64,000 bases of DNA from positions 23,181,173 to 23,245,172 of the forward strand of contig NC_055998.1 in NCBI RefSeq assembly GCF_018446385.1. The letters are read 5' to 3'. The DNA comes from Zingiber officinale (lineage: Eukaryota > Streptophyta > Magnoliopsida > Zingiberales > Zingiberaceae). Numbering within the stretch: position 1 is the stretch's first letter; the number at the start of each line of letters is the position of its first letter. The translations under genes were made by a program, and so were the position numbers. Shown in pieces: positions 1 to 9,169 of this stretch. The notes beneath the pieces are model-generated. The model was given only the letters and a program-made list of their open reading frames with translations. It was not told the DNA's origin and did not search any database.

Positions 1-49
1 AGCGACGTCAACAACTGATTGGTGTAGGAAATAAACTAGGGATATATTT

Positions 50-260
50 GATATTTAAATTTGAGTTAAACATTGAGCTTGGAATGTAATGAGATTACAT
101 GTTATTATCTTTATAATCCTAATTATAAAACTTTATTATCTATTGTAATTCAGATTACATTACATTACAACTTTAAAACTGTACCAAATAAAGTAATCAA
201 TATTGTAATGTAATCTTAATTACATTACAAGGTTGATTACCCCTCACCAAACGTAGCATA
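50..260. repeat. MITE-like inverted-repeat sequence
   Basis: An AT-rich stretch with repeated GTAATC/GATTAC and TGTAATG motifs in opposite orientation on its two halves, ending near CACCAAACG. This is the style of plant miniature inverted-repeat elements. I could not fix exact ends or a target-site duplication, so the superfamily stays open. Confidence 0.35.
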
Positions 261-463
261 AATAATGAGTGTTAATGCTAAAATAAATATGAGTGTGGTA
301 ATAAAAGAGACATGTTAATATAATGGATATGTGATGTACTTTTTGAAGAGATGACATATATTAACTTTCAAACCAATATGGATACCCTAAAGGATATTTT
401 TTTATAATAAAAAGAATAGTAAATATTTATATTTTTGATGTAGCATATTAAAGATCACAAACA

Positions 464-836
464 TGTAGGATCATAGGAAATAAGAGAGAGAGGGTGAATT
501 TCACTCATCTGAAATCTTTTCTTTCGTCTTCATAAAATCGAATCAAAATATAATAGCAGCAAAAAAGGAAAGATAATGACATGATCGATTTTACTTAGTT
601 TATAGTCCAAGAACTACTATTCCAAGGCATGCGATCCTTGATCGCTTTGGATGAACAATCTAATATAATTCTTCTCTCCAAAAACTATTGGATAAGAAGC
701 AAATACATACAAATATGAATACAATATACAAGTATAATAAATATATCGACAACATATTGTCAGAAGAGAGGTTGTCAGAAGTCTCTTGGTGTCGTAGTAG
801 CAGAGCTTTCTCTCGCAACAATAGCAGAGATGAGAT
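464..836 (-). mobile_element. LTR fragment, Sirevirus-like
   Basis: Begins TGTAGGATC followed by a purine-rich run and GGGTGAATT, the same opening style as the other Sirevirus-like LTRs in the window (TG, then a G-rich run, then GTGAATAG). It is cut at 836, where another LTR starts. No coding potential. Strand is given by analogy with the related LTRs and is uncertain. Confidence 0.4.
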
Positions 837-1969
837 TGTTAGGACACTCCGGTGAGCTAAAGGGGGGTGATTAGCTCCAATCATTTCGTTGATGATTTGT
901 TGTAGCGGAAATTTGAAGTAAATGCTAACATCCTTATTTTATTTGGTATCCACTTCCTTAAGGTGACTAATCCAAGGGTCCACTCTCCTCACTCATAGTA
1001 TACTATGAAATCCTCCTTCTAGGAGACGAAGAAGCCTTGTACAAACTCTAACAAGAGAATACACGAGAAATACAGCAAAAGATATAACAAGAACAAGGAA
1101 ATGAATACTACAATAAAAAACCTTTGCTCTTGATTTCTTATTACTATGGATCGTCTCTTGATACTTGGAAATACAGTAGCACTTTGCTCCAAGAATTTTC
1201 AAGAACTGGCAGAAATAATCAGAGAAGAAGTCTTACGTTTGAATCTTCATTGTTGCCTTTATATCCTGTGGATTAGGGTTCCCAATCAATTGGTCTTACC
1301 CCTAATAGATTGTCACGTCAGATCCGAGCGCATCTAATCCTCCAAACCTTGCAATGGCTATTTTCTTTGTCACTTAATTGATTAGTCAATCGATTATGAA
1401 CCTTCTTAATCAATCACTCACTCAATTGATTACGAAGCCTTCTTTTTGCTTGCGAGCTTCTTCCAATCGATTACCCAATCAATCAAGCAGCTTCAAATCG
1501 ATCACCTGATTGATTTAGAAGTTCTCTGTTCGCTCGCGACGGAGTTTAATCGATTAAGCCTCTCACGATATCCTCAATCGATTGGAATTCTTCCCAATCG
1601 ATTCAGCACAATGCAATACATTGCGCTTCACAAAAAACAGCTTCCAATCGATCACTTGATCGATTGTTCATGGCCTGATCGATTCACCATACACTTCGCA
1701 AAAGGATGCGTTCAGATCGATTGCCACAGGTATCAATCGATCACATGATCGATTACCCAACTTTAATTTTTTTTGACCAAAGTCTAAGGTTTCCTTGCCC
1801 AATCTTCGGTCAACCGTGACTTGTTGGGATTTCACCAAGTGTCCGATTAACCTTTTGCTCCACTTAGACTTTGACAACTTTCCGTTGGACTTCGTTCAGT
1901 CGACTGAACCCTCAAGCAATCTAGAACTTCGTTTATCTGTAAAATAAAATTATCACAATAATAATAATG

Positions 1970-2011
<42 letters not shown>

Positions 2012-2516
2012 GTCCTACAAAACAGAATTAGATAGATATGAATATGCACGAATTGTATAACAGTTATAACTGTCTTGATCTCAATTTAGAAATCTTCTGA
2101 TTTTTTCAGTTGGATCAGTGTCTAAAGTTTATCCCTACTAGGATACGACCTCATTGCACTCCTTTCATGAGTTTACCTCAACTCCTCTGCTAAATATTAG
2201 ATCCTCTAGACCTATTTAAACTTAAACCGCTCAATATCAGAATAGCTTGTCAAGACTTCCTCTTAACTTAATATTAGATCTTCTAGACTTATTAATTCAC
2301 TTACCATTTGACCCATATAAACTTCTTATTTGGCTTTTAAGATCTACTAAAACTTTTCATACTTAACCCTAATTAAAATTTTCTTTTACCCAACCTTAAT
2401 TAGAACTTTTTAAATTGAACCTCTTGTATACTTGTTCAATTCGATAATAATAAGATTTAATTTAAACTTGTGATAATATTAAAGTATAAATTTGATTCGG
2501 GAGCCCTGCACCAATA
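837..2516 (-). mobile_element. Degenerate Sirevirus-like LTR
   Basis: Starts TGTTAGGACAC, then a G-run and GTGATTAGC, and contains the shared block TTTGGTATCCAC ... GGTGACTAATCCAAGG seen in the LTRs at 5394 and 7556. Between about 1375 and 1755 it carries palindromic units on an ATCGAT core, for example CAATCGATC, four bases, GATCGATTG at about 1646-1666. The last recognisable bases are CCCTGCACCAATA, resembling the usual LTR end CACCAACA. No matching target-site duplication was found, so the ends are approximate. Confidence 0.55.
1957..2011. repeat. (AAT)n microsatellite
   Basis: Nearly pure AAT/ATA trinucleotide run, one interruption (ATG) near its start, inside the degenerate LTR. Confidence 0.9.
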
Positions 2517-3618
2517 AAAAAAAACTACTTATTTAAAAGTAGATGACCTTATGCTAAGATTTGTGACGGTCAAAGTCCGCATGAGCGTATTAAATAAGTG
2601 GGTTGGAAAGGGGGGCAAACATTGATAATGCCATCTTAAGGACGAATGACTTGCCATTGTAAAGACTTTTGCCAAGTGTAGATGTGGTAGATGAGTCAAA
2701 TCGAGTCAATTTTTCTTATATTCAAATTTATTTATTTATTAATCTATCATGTGGTAAAAGATGAAATCGCTCTCCCCCAACGTCTCTGTCGTACCCGACC
2801 CAAGGTCATCACGAGGAAGGTAAATCACAGCATCCTGAGCGAGCATGTGACAGATAGGGTGAGTTGCACAGGAATCAGAGATTTATTAATCTATCAAGCT
2901 CATAGAAGTTTGGAGCTTGACTTTTTCATTGAGCTCACTAATAATTGTCCTTATAAATTAGTTTAGCACTTATCTAGTTATAATATCTTACTATTTTATT
3001 AAAAATCTTCCCCCTTTATTAACTAACTTTGATGAAGCCTAAAATGCATTTACGTAAATGTCCTTTTTTCTATTCACACTAAAAGTAATTTCAAGGTTTA
3101 TTAGTAATTCCACAAGCGAAACAATCAGTGATCTAGAGTTCGAGACTCAGCTATAGCGTATTATTATGAATTTTTCTCATCATTAATTTTCTCTGATTAT
3201 TTTATATAAAAAAAATATAGTTCTCTTTAGTCCCATATCTTAGAATTGAAAACACAATGATCAAAGAAGCTTCTATAAATATTTTAGGCTGACAATGTTA
3301 AAAAATATACTTTCCTTAGTTTTTATTACTAAGACAAGTATAATATTAAATTTAAAAAAAAAATTGATAAGGAAGCCCGTTATAATAGTTTGTTGCTGGG
3401 ATTCTCTAGCGTCACTATTGCATGGGTGTGACCAATGTTACTCAAATAATTAATTCTTGGTTCGTAAGGGTGACACTAGAAAATCCAAACAATTTGGATT
3501 TTCAAAGACTCAAATAATTTATATATTATTATATTACACACGCAACGCGTGTGCACGATCATACTAGTATTAATTATAAATTTTGTGTATTTGCATAAAA
3601 AATAAAAAATAAAATTAT
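2517..3618. other. Intergenic, AT-rich, no gene seen
   Basis: No open frame with recognisable protein content. Near 3118-3170 there is a GAGTTCGAGACTC motif that resembles a pol III B box (GGTTCGANNCC), so a SINE relic is possible, but no A box at proper spacing or poly-A tail could be confirmed. Confidence 0.4.
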
Positions 3619-4590
3619 ATATATATATATAATTGTTAAAAACTTTTCTTATAAACATTAACGAATCAAGATTATTTATTTGATTTTATTGTTCTTCTTT
3701 ATTTGATTTTTTTTTTCCATTGAGCGAATGTAAATTAATTTTATCAAAATAAATATTAAATTGCTCGTGAAATAAAAGTTCATTTACCATCCAATTTTTG
3801 CTATAAAAATAACCACGTGCCACCTCTAACATTTTTATAATGTCCAGATGAGTTTATATGACACAACGGGGCGACTTCATTAGGTGGCATTAAAATAATA
3901 TAAAAAATAAATTTGATGCATGATTTTTTTAAATATATTTTTGTAAAAAAATATCTTAGATTTAATAAAAAAATATTTTCCCTATTAATTTTACGACCCA
4001 TCTGATCCATCTCAAGATCAAATTTTATTGGATCAGTTAATAATCAAATATCCGACTAATGCATTTCTTGGTAGGAATATGGATAATTTGCTAAGTATAT
4101 ATGAGTTTCCGATCCAATTAGTTTTGAATATGACACAACGGGGCGACTTCATTAGGTGGCATTAAAATAATATAAAAAATAAATTTGATGCATGATTTTT
4201 TTAAATATATTTTTGTAAAAAAATATCTTAGATTTAATAAAAAAATATTTTCCCTATTAATTTTACGACCCATCTGATCCATCTTAAGATCAAATTTTAT
4301 TGGATCAGTTAATAATCAAATATCCGACTAATGCATTTCTTGGTAGGAATATGGATATTTTGCTAAGTATATATGAGTTTCCGATCCAATTAGTTTTGAA
4401 GATAGATGGTCTAATCTTATATAAATTGACCATCATATAAATATAGAAGTACAAGTAGCACTTCATCTAACAATCAACATCCTAAATCCGATCTGTAGAT
4501 GTTTGAAAACGCCTTGAGCCATGGGTTGAGGGTATGGTTTGGTCTAATTTGTATCATTTATCCATGTTATTGTATATACATTGACATTAG
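3619..4590. repeat. Dispersed promoter-like repeat, copy 1
   Basis: Closely matches 11262-12005. Shared landmarks in order: CATTAACGAATCAAG, GCTATAAAAATAACCACGTGCC (given here as TATAAAAATAACCACGTG), TAGGTGGCATTAAAAT, TATATAAATTGACCATC, TAGATGTTTGAAAACG. The block holds a G-box-like CCACGTGCC and TATA-like sites, so it looks like a copied promoter region. That reading is inference. Copy 1 differs by an internal tandem duplication. Confidence 0.7.
3856..4399. repeat. 272-bp tandem duplication
   Basis: The block beginning TATGACACAACGGGGCG and ending CAATTAGTTTTGAA occurs twice in direct succession, period 272 (3860 versus 4132), with only a few differences. The second dispersed copy at 11.3-12.0 kb has a single unit, so the duplication arose locally. 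Confidence 0.9.
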
Positions 4591-4598
4591 GGTTTAGG

Positions 4599-4600
<2 letters not shown>

Positions 4601-4690
<90 letters not shown>
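4601..4690. repeat. (TA)n microsatellite
   Basis: About 45 uninterrupted TA units. Confidence 0.97.
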
Positions 4691-4692
<2 letters not shown>

Positions 4693-4739
4693 CATCTGCT
4701 GCTGCGGTGCTTAACTTGCGGTTCTGTGCAGCGAAGAAT

Positions 4740-5393
4740 TACACATCAACAACCTTGGCGAAAAGAAATACAATTCCATATTAGCAGCGTGTGCAAAAGA
4801 AAATAGAAGATAAAAAAAAGGCACGACATATCCTCAAACTTCTCCTCTTCTTCCTTCCTCTCCACAAACCCTAGTCGAAGCGCCGCCTCCCTCTCCTCGT
4901 GTTCCTCTCCTCCTCAAACTTCTTTCCTCTCCGGTTACCATTGACGGCCAAGGGTAAAGGAATGTGATCCTCTCCGCAAAACCCTAGATGAAGCGTGGCC
5001 GCCTCCCTCTCCGAATCTCCTCTCTCGCCAAAGCTCGGAAGCGAGCTTTCTGTCGCAACGAGACCCCTCCGAGCTCTCGCTCACCGCGAGCCCTCTCTCG
5101 ATCAGCGAGCTCTCCCTCGACGCAAGCCCTCTCCTTCCCGCCTCTCATCACTTGCCGAGGAACTAGGGCATCCCTCTCCGTTGAACCAAGGTATCACTTG
5201 CCAACGAAAATCCTTCTCCGGTATACTTTCTGATGAGTATTGGTTTTTTTAGGTTTTTCGCTAGAAAATCCTTCTTTCTTGTAAAATCTCCCATTTTGTT
5301 ATCTATTCTTTTGTGACATACTTCATGTTTGGATCATCTTTGTTCTCTATTTATTTCAATCATACTTTCTGTTTTGTGTGACATACTTCATAG
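4740..5393 (+). other. GC-rich, exon-like stretch of a broken gene
   Basis: Pyrimidine- and GC-rich sequence between 4830 and 5220 containing ACAAACCCTAG and AAAACCCTAG, which are common in plant 5' untranslated leaders, followed by a possible splice donor (CAAG|GTATCAC, about 5189). It looks like a first exon, but no frame gives a recognised protein. The solo LTR at 5394 separates it from coding-like DNA near 7.3 kb, which may be the same former gene. Confidence 0.35.
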
Positions 5394-6885
5394 TGTTGGG
5401 ACCGAAAAGTAGCTAGAGGGGGCGGGAGGGTAAATAGCTCGTCGCGTGCTCGGTGCTCGTTATAGCTTGTTTCTTCAAATGGTGTGCAACGGAAATACAA
5501 GAAATAAAAACATACAACGCTAACAAGGAGGGTTTACTTGGTATCCACCTCACAAGAGGTGACTAGTCCAAGGATCCACACCTACTCACGCACCCTCCAC
5601 TAAGAAATCACTCCTTTTCGGTAACTACCGAAGGTGGAGAAGCCTTACAATCTCACAGTACAAGAAGAAAGAAAGGAAAATAAATACAAGCAATAGCTTA
5701 TAGGTTTTACAACTGAAAACCCTAACCCTAGCTTTCTTCTTCAGCTGTAAATCCGCCTCTTGACTTGAAAGACCTCCAAGAACCTTCAAGAACTGGCGGA
5801 GTGAACCCTGTGGAGAAGCTCTGTGATCGCTGGTGAAGATCGGAAGAAATGGCCGAGAGTTCTTTTTTTTCGAAAGAATCGAGCGCCTGTAGCTTAATAC
5901 GACTATTGAATTGCTCTCAATCGATCGGGGAGGCTTTGGATCGATCAACAGATTGATCCAGAGCGCCTCTGTGCTCTACAAATTTGCCTGGATCGATCGG
6001 CTGATCGATCCAGGGCTTATCGCGACAACACGCACCTTCCCAATCGATCCACCGATCGATTGGGACCTCTGGATCGATCAGCTGATCGATCCAGAGGCGT
6101 TATGTGCTCTCGCGACTTCCTCCCAATCGATCCACTGATCGATTTGGACGAAGGCTTCTCGTGAGGACACCCCAATCGATTGGCCGATCGATTGGGCTCC
6201 AGCCAATCGATCGACTGATAGATCCAGCTGCTGGTTTTTGCCCAAAATCAAGTCCCAAAGCCCCCAAACCAACATCCGGTCAATCCATGACCTGTTGGTT
6301 CATCATGCCTAGCATCCGGTCACCCTTGACCTGCTTAGACTTTCACCAGATATCTGATCAACCTTGACCCATCTGGATTCCCCCCGTGCCTGGCTTCACT
6401 CACCAGGACTTCCATTCTCCCTAGCTTCACTCATTAGGACTTCTATTCTGCCTGGCTTCACTCACCAGGACTTTCACCTAGCTTCACTCACTAGGATTTT
6501 CACCTGGCTTCACTCACCAGGATTTTTCTCTGTCTGGCTTCACTCACCAGGACTTTCACCTAGCTTCACTCACTAGGATTTTCCTCTGCCTGACTTCACT
6601 CACCAGGACTTTCACCTAGCTTCACTCACTAGGATTTTCACCTGGCTTCACTCACCAGGATTTCCCTCTGCCTAACATCCCAGTTAGGACTTCCCAGTTA
6701 AGTATCTGGTCAACCTTGACCTACTTGACTCTTCTTCAGCCAACCTGATCAGACCCTGATCAGAGGGGAATTGCACCAACCAATCTCCCCAAATGAACAA
6801 CTGCATTGTCAAACATCGAAACTCAAACCAAGACTCAAGCTTGGTCAACCAGATTAGTCTTGACCTGAGGGATATTGCACCAACA
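5394..6885 (-). mobile_element. Solo LTR, Sirevirus-like (LTR A)
   Basis: Starts TGTTGGGACC and ends GCACCAACA, with a perfect 5-bp target-site duplication CATAG (5389-5393 and 6886-6890). No internal region is attached, so this is a solo LTR left by LTR-LTR recombination. It contains, in order: ATCGAT-core hairpins (about 5917-6230), GTCAA-type hairpins (about 6305-6378), a tandem TTCACTCA hairpin array (about 6385-6665), and a last GTCAA-type unit near 6700. Strand is inferred from the related LTR at 7556, which is followed by a minus-strand polypurine tract. Confidence 0.9.
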
Positions 6886-6890
6886 CATAG

Positions 6891-7555
6891 ATGCTTTAAA
6901 TCAAAAAGAGGGCCGGTTCGAGATTGAGCTGAGGGATTCTCCCTTGCAAATTTAATTTTTTTAAATCTTCGCGAAACTTAGCTTCTTCTGATTAACTAGT
7001 TGTTTGATGAATATTACTTATTCTCCCTTGCAAATTTAATGGACGTGTCGTCAGGTGTATGGCAATCTGGAGCATTGAATTTATGTTGTTGTAATGTATG
7101 GTTTCAAAGTTTTGTGGCTTCTCTGCTCCTCTTTTGTTTCAAAATGTTAGCTATTGAGATATAATAGATCAGAATATTAGCTATTGAGATATAATCCAAT
7201 TAATGAAAATTTGTTTATTATGTTGTTATTTCATGGCATCATCAAGTTATAACAGCATCGATAATACGAGATTTCAACATGTAACATGTAGGAACTACAG
7301 ACAAAGAACATTTGTATGTGTTTCTAGATCAACCAAAAATCCTGGAAAATGGTATTATAGATGCGGGCAACATGGATAGCAAAAGTGGGTAACTACTGAT
7401 ACTAGTTTATCATTCACAATTGAAAGTGAACACAATACTTCTCATGGGCATAATCCGGGAATAATCAAAGTACCAAAATTCATTTGGATATTAGTGATGG
7501 TGGACTTGATTCTCTTAGCGATAATCCTGATTTGGTTGTTAGTTCATCTGGTTAG
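6891..7555 (+). pseudogene. Gene remnant with GRF zinc-finger-like peptide
   Basis: On the plus strand about 7291-7440 encodes a peptide with RTFVC ... STKNPGKWYYRCG, an in-frame TAG at about 7377, then QKWVTT. The pattern T-x-x-NPG-x-x-Y/F-x-x-C followed by W is typical of GRF-type zinc fingers; the identification is tentative. Further on, one frame gives an acidic, Ser-rich stretch up to 7555, where the next LTR cuts it off. With the stop and LTRs on both sides this copy cannot be a working gene. Confidence 0.4.
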
Positions 7556-8080
7556 TGTTGGCCCAAATATGTAGCTAGAGGGGGGGGGTGAATAGCTCGG
7601 CGCGATCTCGTGCTCGTCGTTGCTTGTTTCTTCAAAGATATGCAGCGGAAATACAAGAAACAACACATACAACGCTAACACAAAGGATTTACTTGGTATC
7701 CACCTCAATAAGAGGTGACTAATCCAAGGATCCATACACTCACGCACCCTCCACTATGAAAACTCTCCTTTACGGTAACTACCGAAGGCGGAGAAGCCTT
7801 ACAAGCTCTCAGTACAAGAAGGAGGAAAGGGAAAACAAAATACAAGCAAAAGCTTACAAGTTTACACACGAAACCCTAACCTTAACTTCTTCCTCGCCTC
7901 TTGACTTGGATATGCACCAGCACAAGCCTCCAAGAACCTTCAAGAACTGGCGATCTGAACCTGAGAGAGATGCTGTGGAGATGCGGTGAAGATAAGAAAA
8001 TCGAAGCCGTGTGTTCTGGAAGTGCTTACGAAAACGAACGCACGCCAACAGCTATATCCTGCGCTAACGGTCAAATCCCG

Positions 8081-8405
8081 ATCGATTGGATTGCTCCCAA
8101 TCGATCGGAAAGGCTTTGGATCGATCGGTCGATCGATCCAGAGCACCTCTGTGCTCTCGGGAATTGTCTGGATCTATCTGCTGATCGATCCAAGGCTTAT
8201 CGTGCGAAATCGCACCTCCCAATCGATCGCCCGATTGATCGGAGGCTCCCAATCGATCGGTTGATCGATTGGGAGGCTTTCTATTTGCGCGACACTTCTC
8301 CCCAATCGATCCACTGATCGATTGGGAGGAGGCTTGTTGCGGGGACTTTCCCAATCGATCGGCCGATCGATTGGGCATGAGCCAATCGATCGGCTGATCG
8401 ATCCA
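8081..8405. repeat. ATCGAT-core hairpin array in LTR B
   Basis: Nine or so palindromic units of AATCGATC or GATCGATC, about four loop bases, then the reverse complement. Examples: TGGATCGATC/GATCGATCCA (8117-8140), CCCAATCGATC/GATCGATTGGG (8248-8274 and 8349-8375). Equivalent arrays: 5917-6230, 9967-10156, 50878-51172, 51611-51875 and, decayed, 1375-1755. Confidence 0.9.
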
Positions 8406-8484
8406 GCCCTTGTTTTTGCCCAAAAACAAGTCCAAAGTCCCCTAAACCAACATCCGGTCAACCATGACCTGTTGGTACATCATG

Positions 8485-8686
8485 CCTGGCATCCGGTCAC
8501 CCTTGACCTGCTAGAACTCCTTCACCAAGTGTCCGGTTAATCCCTTTGACCCACTTGGACTTTTCTCCACTAGGTGTTCGATCAACCTTGATCCACCTGG
8601 ATTTCCCATGCCAAGTATCCGGTCAATCCCTTTGACCTACTTGGGCTTCCCAACACCAGATGTCTGATCAAACTTGATCCATCTGG
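8485..8686. repeat. GTCAA-type hairpin series in LTR B
   Basis: Five consecutive units of 29-34 nt, each with outer arms and inner arms both complementary: 8485-8514, 8525-8558, 8571-8600, 8611-8644 and 8656-8686. Outer arms include CCAAGTG/CACTTGG, CCAAGTA/TACTTGG and CCAGATG/CATCTGG; inner arms GGTCAA/TTGACC and GATCAA/TTGATC. Confidence 0.85.
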
Positions 8687-8696
8687 ATTTTCTGTG

Positions 8697-8982
8697 CCTG
8701 ACTTCACTCACCAGGACTTTCCTTCTTCCTAGCTTCACTCACTAGGACTTCTCATTTGCCTGGCTTCACTCACCAGGACTTTCCATACTACCTAGCTTCA
8801 CTCACTAGGTCTTTCATCTGGCTTCACTCACCAGGACTTTCCTTCTGCCTGACTTCACTCAACAGGACTTTCCTTCTGCCTGACTTCACTCACCAGGTCT
8901 TTCACCTGGCTTCACTCACCAGGATTTTCCAGCTGACCGGCTTCACTCACCGGGACTTTCACCTAGCTTCACTCACTAGGAT
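8697..8982. repeat. TTCACTCA hairpin tandem array in LTR B
   Basis: About ten units spaced roughly 25-32 bp, with loop CTTCACTCA and arms CCTGG/CCAGG, CCTAG/CTAGG or CCGG/CCGG. Equivalent arrays: 6385-6665, 55148-55435 and, inverted, 50415-50650. Confidence 0.9.
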
Positions 8983-9169
8983 TTTCCTGTCAAGTATCCA
9001 GTCAACCTTGACCTACTTGACTCTCCTTCACAATCTCACCACATGAGCAATTGCACCTGCAATCTCCATGTCTTGTCTCCATGTATTATCAAACATCAAG
9101 ACTCGAGCTTGACCCAATTCAAGCTCGATCAACCATGTCAACCCTGACCTAGGGAATATTGCACCAACA

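Larger units (their letters stand above)
7556..9169 (-). mobile_element. 3' LTR of a Sirevirus-like copia element (LTR B)
   Basis: Starts TGTTGGCCC and ends GCACCAACA, and is immediately followed at 9170 by ATCTCCCCCTTTTTG, the reverse complement of a polypurine tract. The element therefore reads on the minus strand and this is its 3' LTR. It is colinear with LTR A. It carries ATCGAT-core hairpins (8081-8405), five GTCAA-type hairpins (8485-8686), a ten-unit TTCACTCA hairpin array (8697-8982) and a final GTCAA-type unit (8991-9023). The five bases before it are GTTAG; the partner duplication was not found because the other end is lost. Confidence 0.85.

Noticed and set aside
3118-3170. tRNA gene suggested by a B-box-like GAGTTCGAGACTC
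   Set aside because: No cloverleaf, no A box at proper spacing; at most a SINE relic.
6364-6576. Open frame of FTHQDFHLASLTR-type repeats (also 8756-9046)
   Set aside because: It is the TTCACTCA hairpin array read as codons; period and location are explained by the LTR repeat.
8081-8405. CRISPR-like array
   Set aside because: Spacing and units are irregular, the units themselves are palindromes with no unique spacers, the DNA is a plant LTR, and no cas genes occur.
7901-8461. Overlapping open frames on both strands rich in IDRLIDW/QSIGRSI repeats
   Set aside because: They are translations of the ATCGAT hairpin arrays, which are open on both strands because of the palindromes; they lie inside LTRs and match no protein family.
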